A stretch of 64,000 nucleotides of DNA, from positions 558,001 to 622,000 of the forward strand of contig CAWFUP010000002.1 of NCBI GenBank assembly GCA_963819075.1, read 5' to 3'. The notes below the pieces were generated by a model, which did not search any database, was not told the origin of the DNA, and saw only the letters and a program-made list of their open reading frames with translations. A program made the translations under genes and the position numbers. Positions 42,201 to 50,833 of the stretch are shown here, piece by piece. Positions within the stretch are counted from its first letter, which is position 1; the number at the start of each line of letters is the position of its first letter. Source of the DNA: CAVQBJ01 sp963819075 (GTDB lineage: Bacteria; Actinomycetota; Thermoleophilia; Solirubrobacterales; Solirubrobacteraceae).

Positions 42201-45200
42201 ACCAGCCGGCTCGGCCGGCTCGGTCGACGTGACGGTGACCAACGGCGGCGGAACGTCCGCCACGAGCAGCGCGGACCAGTACACCTACGTGCCGGCACCG
42301 ACGGTCACGGCGATCAGCCCGACTCAGGGGCCGACCGCGGGTGGCACGTCGGTGACCATCACCGGGACCAACCTCACCTCGAGCTCGGCGGTGAAGTTCG
42401 GGTCGACGGCGGCCTCGAGCGTGACCGTCAATTCGGGCACGTCGATCACGGCGATCGCCCCGGCCGAGGCCGCGGGCACCGTCGACGTGACGGTGGCGAC
42501 GGTCGGCGGCAGCTCGGCGACGAGCAGTGCCGACAAGTACACCTACGTCGCGCCGCCGACGGTCACGGCGCTCAGCCCGACGAGCGGCACGACGGCCGGT
42601 GGGACGTCGGTGACGATCACGGGCACTGGCTTCGCCTCGGGTAACTCGGTCAAGTTCGGCAGCGTGACGGCCTCGAGCGTGACCGTGAACTCGGCCACGT
42701 CGATCACGGCGGTCTCGCCGGTCGAGGCCGCAGGCGCCGTTGACCTCACGGTGACCGGCGTCGGCGGACCCTCGGCCACGAGCAGCGCCGACAAGTACAC
42801 CTACGTCGCACCGACAGTGACGGCCGTGAACCCGACGAGCGGTCCGACCGCGGGCGGTACGTCGGTGACGATCACCGGCACCGGCTTCGCGTCGGGCAAC
42901 TCCGTCAGCTTCGGTAGCGTGGCTGCGGCGAGCGTGACGGTCAGCTCGGCGACGTCGATCACAGCGGTCGCCCCGGCCGAGGCCACGGGCACGGTCGACG
43001 TGACGGTGGCCAATGCCGGCGCGGCGTCGGCGACGAGCAGCGCGGACAAGTTCACGTTCGTGCCGCCGCCCACGGTCACCGCGGTGAGCCCGACGAGCGG
43101 CACGACGGCGGGCGGTACGTCGGTGACGATCACCGGCACCGGCTTCGCCTCGGGCAACTCGGTCAAGTTCGGCAGCGTGGCGGCCACGGGCGTCACGGTC
43201 AACTCGGCGACCTCGATCACGGCGGTCTCGCCGGTCGAGGCCGCGGGCGTCGTCGACGTGACGGTGACCGGCGTCGGTGGCACCTCGGCCACGAGCGGCG
43301 CCGACCAGTACACCTACCTCGCGCCGACCATCACGGCGATCAGCCCGTCCGTGGGCTCGACGGCCGGTGGCACGTCTGTGACGATCACCGGTACCGGGTT
43401 CGCGTCGGGCAGCTCCGTCAAGTTCGGGTCGACGGCAGCCACGAGCGTGACGGTCAACTCGGCGACGTCTATCACGGCGAAGGCTCCGGCTGAGTCGGCG
43501 GGCACGATCGACGTGACCGTGGCCAACGCCGGCGCGGCGTCGGCCACGAGCAGCGCCGACCAGTTCACCTACGTCGCGCCGCCGACGGTGACCACGATCA
43601 GTCCGACGAGCGGCCCGACCGCGGGTGGCACGTCGGTGACGATCACCGGCACCAACTTCACCTCGAGTAGCCTCGTGAGCTTCGGCTCGACGGCGGCCAC
43701 GAGCGTCGTGGTGAACTCGGCGACGTCGATCACGGCGGTCGCCCCGGCCGAGGGTGCGGGCACGGTCGACGTGACGGTGACGACGGCCGGTGGCTCCTCG
43801 GCGACGAGCAGCGCGGACAAGTACACGTTCGTGCCGCCGCCGACGGTGACGGCCGTCAGCCCGACTGATGGTCCGACGGCGGGTGGCACGTCGGTGACAA
43901 TCACCGGTACCGGGTTCGCGTCGGGTAACAGCGTCAAGTTCGGGTCGACGGCAGCCGCGAGCGTGACGGTCAACTCGGCGACGTCGATCACGGCGGTCGC
44001 CCCGGCCGAGGGTGCGGGCACGGTCGACGTGACGGTGACGACGGCCGGTGGCTCCTCGGCGACGAGCAGCGCGGACAACTACACGTTCGTGTCGCCGCCG
44101 ACGGTGACGGCGGTCAGCCCGACTCAGGGTCCGACGGCCGGTGGCACCTCGGTGACGATCACCGGCACCGGCTTCGCCTCCGGTAGCTCGGTCAAGTTCG
44201 GGTCGACGGCAGCGACGAGCGCGACGGTGAGCTCGGCGACGTCGATCACGGCGGTCGCGCCGGCGCAGGCGGCCGGTACCGTCGACATCACGGTGAGCGG
44301 CGTCGGTGGCACGTCGATCACGAGCAGCGCCGATGCATACACCTACGTCGCTCCGCCGACGGTGACCGCGGTCAGCCCGAGCCAGGGTCCGACGGCCGGT
44401 GGAACGTCGGTGTCGATCACCGGCACCGGGTTCGCCTCGGGTACTTCGGTCAAGTTCGGCACAGCGGCTGCGGCGAGCGTGACCGTGAACTCGGCGACGT
44501 CGATCACGGCGGTCGCGCCGGCCGGTTCGGCGGGGGTGGTCGACGTGACGGTGAGCGGGGTCGGCGGAACGTCGGCCACGAGCAGCGCTGACAAGTACAC
44601 CTACGTCGCTCCGCCGACGGTCACCGCGGTGAGCCCGAACAGCGGCCCCCTCGGGGGCGGGACGTCAGTGACCATCACCGGCACCGGGTTCGTCGCGGGC
44701 GCCAGCGTGTCGTTCGGGTCGACGGCGGCGACGAACGTGACGGTGAGCTCGGCGACCTCGATCACCGCGATCGCGCCGGCCGGGACGGGCACCGTGGACA
44801 TCACGGTGACCAACCTCGCCGGCACCTCGCCGACGAGCAGCGCCGACCGGTTCACCTACACGACGGCTCCGACGGTCGCGGCCGTCAGCCCGCCCGCGGG
44901 CCCGACGGCCGGCGGCACGTCGGTGACGATCACCGGCAGCGGGTTCTCGTCGGGCAACACGGTCAAGTTCGGGTCGACGACGGCGGCGAGCCTGACGGTC
45001 AACTCGGCCACGCAGATCACGGCGGTTGCCCCGGCGGAGTCGGCCGGCGCCGTGGACATCACGGTGACCAACAGCGGCGGCACGTCGTCGACGAGCAGCG
45101 CCGACCAGTACACCTACGAGGCGGTGCCGACGGTCACCGCGATCAGCCCGACCGGCGGCTCGACCGCGGGTGGCACTTCGGTGACGATCACCGGCACGGG

Positions 45201-47700
45201 GTTCGCCCCGGGCGCCTCCGTCAGCTTCGGCTCGACGGCGGCCGCGAGCGTGGTCGTCAACTCGACGACCGCGATCACGGCGGTCTCGCCGGCGGCGTCG
45301 GCGGGCACCGTCGATCTCACGGTGACCACGGCCGGCGGCTCGTCGGCCGCTAGCAGTGCCGACAAGTACACGTTCGTCGCGCCGCCGACGGTCACCGCGG
45401 TCAGCCCGAATGCGGGCCCCACCGCCGGTGGCACATCGGTGACGATCACGGGGACCGGCTTCGCGGCGGGTAACTCGGTGAAGTTTGGCGGCGTCGCGGC
45501 AACGAGCGTGACGGTGAGCTCGGCGACGTCGATCACGGCGGTCGCACCGGCCCGTTCGGCGGGCACGGTCGACGTGACGGTGACCACCGGCGGCGGCACA
45601 TCGCCGACGAGCGGAGCCGACCAGTACAGCTACGTGGCGGCTCCGACGGTGGCGACCATCAGCCCGACGAGCGGTCCGACGGCCGGCGGCACGTCGGTGA
45701 CGATCACGGGCACGAACTTCGCCTCAGGCGTGACGGTGAAGTTCGGCTCACTGGCGGCAACGACCGTGACGGTGAGCTCGGCGACGTCGATCACCGCGAT
45801 CGCGCCGGCCGAGTCGGCCGGCGCCGTCAACGTGTCGGTGGGCGATGCCGGCGGCACGTCGAACATCGCCACGTACACCTACATCGCGCCTCCGACGGTC
45901 ACGGCGGTCAGCCCGAACGCCGGTACGACCGCCGGTGGCACGTCGGTGACGATCACCGGCACCGGGTTCGCGTCCGGCGACTCCGTGAGCTTCGGCTCGA
46001 TGGCGGCCGCCAGCGTGACGGTGAGCTCGGCGAGCTCGATCACAGCGGTGACGCCGGCCGAGTCGGCGGGCACGGTCGACGTGGCGGTGACCAACTCGAT
46101 CGGTGCTTCGGCCACGAGCAGCGCCGACAAGTACACGTTCACGACCGCGCCGACGGTCACGGCGGTGAGCCCGAATCAGGGTCCGACGGCCGGCGGCACG
46201 TCGGTGACGATCACCGGCACGGCGTTCGCCTCGGGTGACTCGGTCAAGTTCGGGTCGACGGCGGCCGCGAACGTGACGATCAACTCGGCGACGTCGATCA
46301 CGGCGGTCGCGCCGGCTGAGTCGGCGGGCACGGTGGACATCACGGTGGGCAACGCCGGCGGCACCTCGCCGACCAGCAGCGCCGACCAGTTCACCTACGT
46401 CGCTGCGCCGTCGGTCACGGGGGTGGCCCCGAGCTCCGGTCCGACGGCCGGTGGCACGTCGGTGTCGATCACCGGCACCGGGTTCGCCTCGGGTGATTCG
46501 GTCAAGTTCGGGGGCACCGCGGCCTCGAGCGTGACGGTGGACTCGGCGACGTCGATCACTGCGGTCGCGCCGGCGGAGTCGGCGGGCGCGATCGACGTGA
46601 CGGTGACCGATCCGGTGGCCGGCGGCTCGGCCGCGACCAGCGCCGACCGGTACACCTACGTCGCTCCACCGACGGTCACGGCGGTCAGCCCGAGCAGCGG
46701 CTCGACCGCGGGTGGCACGTCGGTGACGATTACCGGCACCGGGTTCGCGTCCGGCGACTCCGTGAGCTTCGGCTCGACGGTGGCCACGAGCGCGACGGTG
46801 AACTCGGCGACGTCGATCACCGCAGTCGCGCCCGCGGAGTCGGCCGGTACGGTCGACGTCACCGTGACCGGCGTGGACGGCTCGTCGGCCACGAGCAGCG
46901 CCGACCATTACACCTACTCGACGGCCCCGACGGTCACGGCGATCAGCCCGACCACCGGTCCGGCCGCGGGCGGTACCTCGGTGACGATCACCGGTAGCGG
47001 GTTCGCCTCCGGCGATTCGGTCAAGTTCGGGTCCGGCGCGGCCACGGGCGTGACGGTGAACTCGGCGACGCAGATCACGGCCACGTCGCCGGCCGGTTCG
47101 GGGACGGCCGACGTGACGGTCACGAGCTCGGGCGGCACTTCGGCCACGAGCAGCGCCGACCAGTTCACGTACACCGCCCCGCCCGTGGTGACGTCGATCA
47201 GCCCGAACGCCGGCGTGGTAACCGGTGGCACGGCGGTGACGATCACCGGCACCGGGTTCGCCGCGGGTGACTCCGTCAGCTTCGGCTCGACGGTGGCCGC
47301 GAGCGTGACGGTGAACTCGGCGACGCAGATCACGGCCGTCGCCCCGGCCGAGGCCGCGGGCGCGGTGAACGTGACGGTGACCGGCGCGAACGGCACCTCG
47401 GCGACGAGCAGTGCCGACCAGTTCACCTACCAGCCGACCAACCAGCCACAGGTCACGGCGGTGCTGCCGTCCACCGGCGGCGTGTTCAGCGTGGTGATCA
47501 TCGAGGGCAAGAACCTCAGCGGCGTGCAGGCGGTGTACTTCGGCGGGACGTCGCACCCGGCGTGGTTCCTGTCGGCCTCCAGCACCCTGCTGTTCGCGTT
47601 CGCGCCATTCGAGTTCCCGGGTACGGTGGACGTCCAGGTCAAAACGCGGATTGGGCTGAGCGCAACGTCGAGCAAGGACAAGTTCACGTTTCGCAACTAG
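39283..47700 (+). CDS. Giant exported protein: seven FG-GAP-like repeats followed by about 25 IPT/TIG domains
   Basis: A 2805-residue protein. An N-terminal signal/anchor (R-L-A-A-A-I-V-G-V-A-L-L-G-M-V-F-G-L) is followed by a 230-residue region. Then come seven FG-GAP-like repeats at about 265-655 (pattern G-S-A-V-A-I-S, then V-Y-V-F), enough for a seven-bladed integrin-like propeller. From about residue 660 there are 24 canonical IPT/TIG domains of about 85 residues (P-T-V-T-A-x-S-P, G-G-T-S-V-T-I-T-G-T-G-F, S-A-T-S-I-T-A-V-A-P-A) and a divergent final one. GGAGGGAG sits six bases before the ATG. No sortase signal or C-terminal helix is seen. Likely a surface stalk or adhesin, by inference. 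A strong hairpin follows. Confidence 0.9.
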   Translation: MLTRWPLRLAAAIVGVALLGMVFGLSTEHRTTSTAPPRATAPHSGIKPAGALHVPEGTTSNALPLPAQLAVSRGLGADERAYWVRSSHGVATADNHRERVSARFSASGAQLSAAGGNVGLVLDSFGHPGAATSVGTARVQTARNRVTYGYGDVSQWWSNGPLGFEQGLTVGHAPAAGSGPLTFGFSVSGSLHARLTGHTVQFVDAAGRVVLRYGDLSATDARGRTLPSSLSVRGDRLFLKVNAAGARYPIGADPLVQAAQLTATDGAVSDSFGQSVAVSANGSTVAIGANGATIGANASQGAVYVFTAPASGWAHATQVAKLTASDGAADDGLGSAVAISADGTTIAAGAPLATNGTTTAGASSGRVYVFTEPSGGWGAPESAPAELTESKLFADALLGTSVAFSGTSVVAGAPIANSFAGQVDVFNRPSSGTWASETASAVLTAGDAGGSAIGDAVAATSNTIVAGAAAANSGEGDAFVFTTSGAWATTSTETATLTPSDGAVGDGVGSAVAISGSTIVVGAPSHNSNGAVYVFVVPSGGYATGATPSETAELTASNGASGDALGSSVATNGSTIFAGAPAAAVGSNAGQGAVYEFDEPSTGWANGSSSSELNAAGGAAGSAFGFSLSMAGNVVLAGANAAAVNGNANQGAGYVFEQPPTVTAISPSAGSTAGGTSVSITGTGFASGDSVSFGGVAATSVTVNSATSITAVAPAGSAGTVAVTVTDPSAGPSATSSADQFTYVPAPTVTAISPAQGATAGGTSVTITGTNFLSGDSVKFGSTVASSVTVSSATSITAKAPAGSAGPVDVTVIDPTAGPSPTSAADRFTYVAPPTVTALSPTSGTTAGGTSVTITGTNFATGEGVSFGSTPAASVTVNSATSITAVTPAESAATVDVTVANAGGTSATSSADKYTFIAPPTVTAISPTQGSTAGGTSVTITGTGFASGNSVKFGSTAATSVTFGSATQITAVAPAGSAGSVDVTVTNGGGTSATSSADQYTYVPAPTVTAISPTQGPTAGGTSVTITGTNLTSSSAVKFGSTAASSVTVNSGTSITAIAPAEAAGTVDVTVATVGGSSATSSADKYTYVAPPTVTALSPTSGTTAGGTSVTITGTGFASGNSVKFGSVTASSVTVNSATSITAVSPVEAAGAVDLTVTGVGGPSATSSADKYTYVAPTVTAVNPTSGPTAGGTSVTITGTGFASGNSVSFGSVAAASVTVSSATSITAVAPAEATGTVDVTVANAGAASATSSADKFTFVPPPTVTAVSPTSGTTAGGTSVTITGTGFASGNSVKFGSVAATGVTVNSATSITAVSPVEAAGVVDVTVTGVGGTSATSGADQYTYLAPTITAISPSVGSTAGGTSVTITGTGFASGSSVKFGSTAATSVTVNSATSITAKAPAESAGTIDVTVANAGAASATSSADQFTYVAPPTVTTISPTSGPTAGGTSVTITGTNFTSSSLVSFGSTAATSVVVNSATSITAVAPAEGAGTVDVTVTTAGGSSATSSADKYTFVPPPTVTAVSPTDGPTAGGTSVTITGTGFASGNSVKFGSTAAASVTVNSATSITAVAPAEGAGTVDVTVTTAGGSSATSSADNYTFVSPPTVTAVSPTQGPTAGGTSVTITGTGFASGSSVKFGSTAATSATVSSATSITAVAPAQAAGTVDITVSGVGGTSITSSADAYTYVAPPTVTAVSPSQGPTAGGTSVSITGTGFASGTSVKFGTAAAASVTVNSATSITAVAPAGSAGVVDVTVSGVGGTSATSSADKYTYVAPPTVTAVSPNSGPLGGGTSVTITGTGFVAGASVSFGSTAATNVTVSSATSITAIAPAGTGTVDITVTNLAGTSPTSSADRFTYTTAPTVAAVSPPAGPTAGGTSVTITGSGFSSGNTVKFGSTTAASLTVNSATQITAVAPAESAGAVDITVTNSGGTSSTSSADQYTYEAVPTVTAISPTGGSTAGGTSVTITGTGFAPGASVSFGSTAAASVVVNSTTAITAVSPAASAGTVDLTVTTAGGSSAASSADKYTFVAPPTVTAVSPNAGPTAGGTSVTITGTGFAAGNSVKFGGVAATSVTVSSATSITAVAPARSAGTVDVTVTTGGGTSPTSGADQYSYVAAPTVATISPTSGPTAGGTSVTITGTNFASGVTVKFGSLAATTVTVSSATSITAIAPAESAGAVNVSVGDAGGTSNIATYTYIAPPTVTAVSPNAGTTAGGTSVTITGTGFASGDSVSFGSMAAASVTVSSASSITAVTPAESAGTVDVAVTNSIGASATSSADKYTFTTAPTVTAVSPNQGPTAGGTSVTITGTAFASGDSVKFGSTAAANVTINSATSITAVAPAESAGTVDITVGNAGGTSPTSSADQFTYVAAPSVTGVAPSSGPTAGGTSVSITGTGFASGDSVKFGGTAASSVTVDSATSITAVAPAESAGAIDVTVTDPVAGGSAATSADRYTYVAPPTVTAVSPSSGSTAGGTSVTITGTGFASGDSVSFGSTVATSATVNSATSITAVAPAESAGTVDVTVTGVDGSSATSSADHYTYSTAPTVTAISPTTGPAAGGTSVTITGSGFASGDSVKFGSGAATGVTVNSATQITATSPAGSGTADVTVTSSGGTSATSSADQFTYTAPPVVTSISPNAGVVTGGTAVTITGTGFAAGDSVSFGSTVAASVTVNSATQITAVAPAEAAGAVNVTVTGANGTSATSSADQFTYQPTNQPQVTAVLPSTGGVFSVVIIEGKNLSGVQAVYFGGTSHPAWFLSASSTLLFAFAPFEFPGTVDVQVKTRIGLSATSSKDKFTFRN
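41261..47697 (+). repeat. Tandem array of about 25 IPT/TIG coding repeats (about 257 bp each)
   Basis: The units are very similar in DNA as well as protein, with many near-identical 40-60 base blocks between units. This indicates recent duplication and homogenisation. The final unit (from about 47430) is the most divergent and probably caps the stalk. Copy number is likely to vary between strains. Confidence 0.88.
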
Positions 47701-47743
47701 GCGGTCCATATGGCCGTTCCGTCGGAGGGGCGGATAGGCCGCG

Positions 47744-47782
47744 GGAGGGGGAGGAGCGTGCAGATGGCGCTCCTCCCCCTCC
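47744..47782 (+). terminator. Strong hairpin terminator after the giant gene
   Basis: GGAGGGGGAGGAGCG (47744-47758) pairs perfectly with CGCTCCTCCCCCTCC (47768-47782), a 15-bp stem with a 9-base loop. It lies 44 bases past the stop. No T-run follows, but the stem is very stable. Confidence 0.7.
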
Positions 47783-47865
47783 ATGCCAGCCCCCGGCAGG
47801 CGCTCTATGATGCGCGCCAGGGGGGCGTTTGCGTTCCTCCCGAGGATCGATACCCGAAAGCCGAG

Positions 47866-49143
47866 ATGGCTGGCACGGTCGAGCAGCAAACCACCGAGGT
47901 CGAGCGCGCCGAGCGCGCGCCGCGCCGCGGCGCCACGGTACCGGAAGCCGCAGTGAGCACGACCGCCCTCCCGCCGGAATGGACGGTCGACCCGGCGTTC
48001 GCCTCGGTGGCGGCGTTCTTCGGCAGGCTCTACTCGCGCGGTGGCGGCGGAGCGCTCGTGGTCCGCCACGGCGGGCGCGTCGTCGTCGACGCCTGGGCAG
48101 GCCACGCCGACGCCCGCGGCGAGCGCCCATGGACGCCGGACACCCTCGCGATCAGCTTCTCGACGACGAAGGGCGCCGTCTCCACCGTTATGCACCGCCT
48201 GGCCGATCGCGGCCTGATCGAATACGACGCCCCGATCAGCCATTACTGGCCCGAGTTCTCCGCTCGCGGGAAGGGGACGATCACGGTGCGCGACCTGCTC
48301 AGCCACGCGGCGGGGCTGCACAGCGTCCGCGGCGCCGCAAAGGACGCCGAGGATCTCCTCGACCACGTCGCGATCGAGGAGCGACTCGCCGATCTGCCCG
48401 CGGAGCGGCCCGGACGTCCCGCGTATCATGCGCTCAGCTATGGCTGGCTGACGGCCGGGCTGGCGCGCCGCGTCACCGGCGTCGGCATGGCCGAGCTCGT
48501 CCAGCGCGAGGTGGCCGAGCCGCTCGGCGCGACCGGGCTGCACATCGGGCGGCCTCCCGCCGGCGGGCGTGACGTCGCCGAGCTCGTCGGTCCGGCGCTG
48601 CGCATCTCGGTGTCGGCCGGGCGCTTGCTCGTACCGATCGGCAGCCGCCTCGGCATCCGCCGCTCGAGCGCCCACGCGCTGTACGTGCCGGGGTTCGACT
48701 CGCTGTTTCGGGGGCCGAGCCCGGCCGTCCTGGACACCGAGATGCCCGCCGCCAACGGACTGTTCAGCGCTCGCGGGCTCGCGGCACTGTACGCGGCACT
48801 CGCCGCCGGGGGGCGCACCGACCGTGGTCGCCTGCTCCAGGCGCATACAGTGGAGGAGATGGGGCGGGTGCAGAGTCGCGGCCGCGACGACGTGCTCGGC
48901 CTGCCGATGCGCTGGCGTCTTGGCTATCACCAGGCGTTCGCGTTCGCGCAGCGTCCGCCGCGCGCCTTCGGGCACTACGGCTTCGGCGGGTCGGGAGGGT
49001 GGGCCGATCCGGTGTCAGGACTCGCCGTCGGTTACGTCACCAACTCGCTCGGTGCCGTGACCACGCCGTTTGGCGATCTCGCCGTGTTTCGCATCAGCGG
49101 TCTCGTTCACGCCGCCGCCGCGCGCGCCTCCGCGCGGCGCTGA
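47866..49143 (+). CDS. Beta-lactamase-fold serine hydrolase (EstB/class C-like esterase)
   Basis: About 425 residues. The nucleophile motif S-F-S-T-T-K (S-x-x-K) lies near 105, the second motif Y-H-A-L-S-Y-G-W near 190, and a late F-G-H-Y-G-F-G-G-S-G-G replaces K-T-G. This pattern belongs to family VIII esterases and related penicillin-binding-like hydrolases, usually acting on esters or D-amino-acid derivatives. No signal peptide is evident. The ATG at 47866 is a guess; GTG at 47953 is also possible because the first 30 residues are charged and non-conserved. Its last 129 bases overlap the antisense csrA 3' end. Confidence 0.82.
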   Translation: MAGTVEQQTTEVERAERAPRRGATVPEAAVSTTALPPEWTVDPAFASVAAFFGRLYSRGGGGALVVRHGGRVVVDAWAGHADARGERPWTPDTLAISFSTTKGAVSTVMHRLADRGLIEYDAPISHYWPEFSARGKGTITVRDLLSHAAGLHSVRGAAKDAEDLLDHVAIEERLADLPAERPGRPAYHALSYGWLTAGLARRVTGVGMAELVQREVAEPLGATGLHIGRPPAGGRDVAELVGPALRISVSAGRLLVPIGSRLGIRRSSAHALYVPGFDSLFRGPSPAVLDTEMPAANGLFSARGLAALYAALAAGGRTDRGRLLQAHTVEEMGRVQSRGRDDVLGLPMRWRLGYHQAFAFAQRPPRAFGHYGFGGSGGWADPVSGLAVGYVTNSLGAVTTPFGDLAVFRISGLVHAAAARASARR

Positions 49144-49401
49144 GCTCGCGGCCGGCGGCGCGTCGGTCGTCGCCGGCGGCGCCAGCGGCGCGACGATGTC
49201 GGGGAGCTTCGCCGACGCCGCCTGAGCGGCCGCCTCGTTCTCACGCATCACCTCGACCCAGATCTCCTCACGGAAGATCGGCATCGACTTCGGCGCCTCG
49301 ATGCCGATCCGCGCCGTCTGCCCGCTCACCTCGACGAGCGTGATCACGATGTTGCCGCCCACGATGACCCGTTCTCCGGCCCGGCGGGTGATCATCAGCA
49401 T
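49015..49401 (-). CDS. csrA: Carbon storage regulator CsrA with long C-terminal extension
   Basis: An RNA-binding translational regulator; in FliW-containing bacteria it represses flagellin translation. The first 60 residues are canonical (M-L-M-I-T-R-R-A-G-E-R-V, then V-R/I-G-I-E-A-P-K, then R-E-E-I-W). Typical CsrA ends at 60-80 residues. Here the frame runs to 128, adding an Ala/Pro/Gly-rich tail and then a charged segment that is antisense to the serine hydrolase end. AAGGAG precedes the ATG at 49401. It is the last gene of the flgG-to-csrA unit, 42 bases after fliW. Confidence 0.9.
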   Translation of the reverse strand: MLMITRRAGERVIVGGNIVITLVEVSGQTARIGIEAPKSMPIFREEIWVEVMRENEAAAQAASAKLPDIVAPLAPPATTDAPPAASSAPRGGARGGGVNETADAKHGEIAKRRGHGTERVGDVTDGES

Positions 49402-49443
49402 GTGCGGCTCTCCTTCCTTGCCGCTGAGCGCGGCGGGCCGCCG

Positions 49444-49890
49444 CTAGGCGGCCGAGGCCGCGGCGGCGTCCGCGCGAAACAGCGGGGCGCGCAACTCGCA
49501 GCCTGGCGCCTCGTTGAGCACCTGATGGCCGCGACCGTCGCGAACGATGATGGGAGCACGCAGATTAGCGGCGAAGTCCGCGGGATTCTCGCCCGTGCGC
49601 ACCGTCACGTACACGTCGACCGGCGTGCTGGCGTCCATTCCCGCGTGCTCGGCGACGTCGTCGTCGAGGACGAGCGCGAAGTCGGCGAAGAACAGGTGCG
49701 GGTTGGTCACCGGCAGCGCGAGCCCCGGATCCTCGAGCGAGTGCAGCCAGACGAAGGGACTATCGGGCTGCGCGCTGAGCAACGTGTAGCGATGCCCGCC
49801 GAGGCCGATGAGGCCGTCGGGGAACTCGATGATCGAGTCGGGATCGATCTCGACAGCGCCGAAGCGCGTGCTCTGCAGCGTGACCGTCAT
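49444..49890 (-). CDS. fliW: Flagellar assembly factor FliW
   Basis: A 148-residue protein that binds CsrA and flagellin and couples flagellin synthesis to export. Family blocks: G-A-V-E-I-D-P-D-S-I-I-E-F-P-D-G-L-I-G-L near 10-30, F-V-W-L-H-S-L-E-D-P-G-L-A-L-P-V near 46-60, and N-L-R-A-P-I-I-V near 108. The ATG at 49890 precedes the conserved first strand. The usual partner csrA follows directly. Confidence 0.92.
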   Translation of the reverse strand: MTVTLQSTRFGAVEIDPDSIIEFPDGLIGLGGHRYTLLSAQPDSPFVWLHSLEDPGLALPVTNPHLFFADFALVLDDDVAEHAGMDASTPVDVYVTVRTGENPADFAANLRAPIIVRDGRGHQVLNEAPGCELRAPLFRADAAAASAA

Positions 49891-49913
49891 GGTGGCTCCT
49901 TGGGGGATCGGGC

Positions 49914-50831
49914 TCATGCGGCAGTCAGGAAGTCCAGCAGGGAGGATTGCACGATCGCGGCCCCGGCCTTCAGGGCCGCCGTGTAGCTGGCCTGCTCCGT
50001 GGCGTACTGCGTCGACACGGTCGCGATGTCGACGTCCTGGTCGGCGGCGAGCGACTTCTGGTCGCCGGTCGTCATCGAGGTGATGCGGGCCGACGCGAGC
50101 GTGAGACGGTCGCTCGTCGCGCCGACCTGTGCCTGCAGGCCCTGCAGCGTCGTGAGGTTGGTGTCGATGTTCTGTAGGTCGGTCGTCTGCAGCGCGGTGA
50201 GGTTCGCCGCCGTCCCTCCCGTCAGATCGGAGGCGACGGTGCGCAGCGTGTCGAGCAGCAGCCCGTCGCCCGAGCCCTGGCCGCTGCCGAGCAGGGTGCT
50301 GACGTTGACGTTGACCGGCACCGTCGTGTTCGGGGCGATCTGTCGCGAGATCGCGCCGTTGTTGCCCTGGTAGGCGTCGTTGGCTCCGGTCTGATAGGGC
50401 GGCGTTTCGGTCGCCGTGCCGGAGAAGATGTAGCTCCCGGCGTATTGCGTGTTCGCCTCCTGCTTGACCTGGTCGATGAGCTGGTTGACCTCGGACGCGA
50501 TGGCGTCGCGGTCGGTCTGGCTCTCGCTGCCGTTGGCCCCCTGCACCACGAGCTCGCGCACGCGCTGAACGACGTTGTTGATCTGGGTCAGCGAGCTGTC
50601 GGCCGTGCCCGTCCACGACTGCCCGTCCTGGACGTTGTTGGAGTACTGGCCGAGCGAGGAGATCGCGCCATCGAGCTGCATCGCCAGGCTGGCTCCGTAG
50701 GGGTTGTCCGAGGGCTGGGAGATCGACAGCCCGGAGGACAGCTCGCCCGTGGTCGTCTGCAGCTGGTTGAGGTCGTTGCTGATGTTGGCCAGGACGGTCT
50801 GGGAGGTCATGAGGTCGGTGATGCGCGTCAT
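49914..50831 (-). CDS. flgL: Flagellar hook-associated protein 3 (FlgL)
   Basis: A 305-residue hook-filament junction protein. The flagellin-like N-terminus R-I-T-D-L-M-T-S-Q-T-V-L-A-N-I, the G-x-x-I-S-Q-P-S-D-N-P segment and the C-terminal helix (Y-A-T-E-Q-A-S-Y-T-A-A-L-K-A-G-A-A-I) are typical. It is two bases after flgK and runs into fliW, so it is in one operon. Confidence 0.92.
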   Translation of the reverse strand: MTRITDLMTSQTVLANISNDLNQLQTTTGELSSGLSISQPSDNPYGASLAMQLDGAISSLGQYSNNVQDGQSWTGTADSSLTQINNVVQRVRELVVQGANGSESQTDRDAIASEVNQLIDQVKQEANTQYAGSYIFSGTATETPPYQTGANDAYQGNNGAISRQIAPNTTVPVNVNVSTLLGSGQGSGDGLLLDTLRTVASDLTGGTAANLTALQTTDLQNIDTNLTTLQGLQAQVGATSDRLTLASARITSMTTGDQKSLAADQDVDIATVSTQYATEQASYTAALKAGAAIVQSSLLDFLTAA

Positions 50832-50833
50832 CG

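Noticed and set aside
41261..47697. Regular repeats that might be a CRISPR array
   Set aside because: The repeats are 257 bp, in frame, and encode IPT domains. There are no short repeat/spacer units anywhere in the window.
41241..48975. Many long open frames antisense to the IPT repeats, repeating every 257 bases
   Set aside because: They mirror the codon pattern of the sense repeats (GC-rich third positions leave the antisense frame open). They have no ribosome sites, and the sense frame has the recognised domains.
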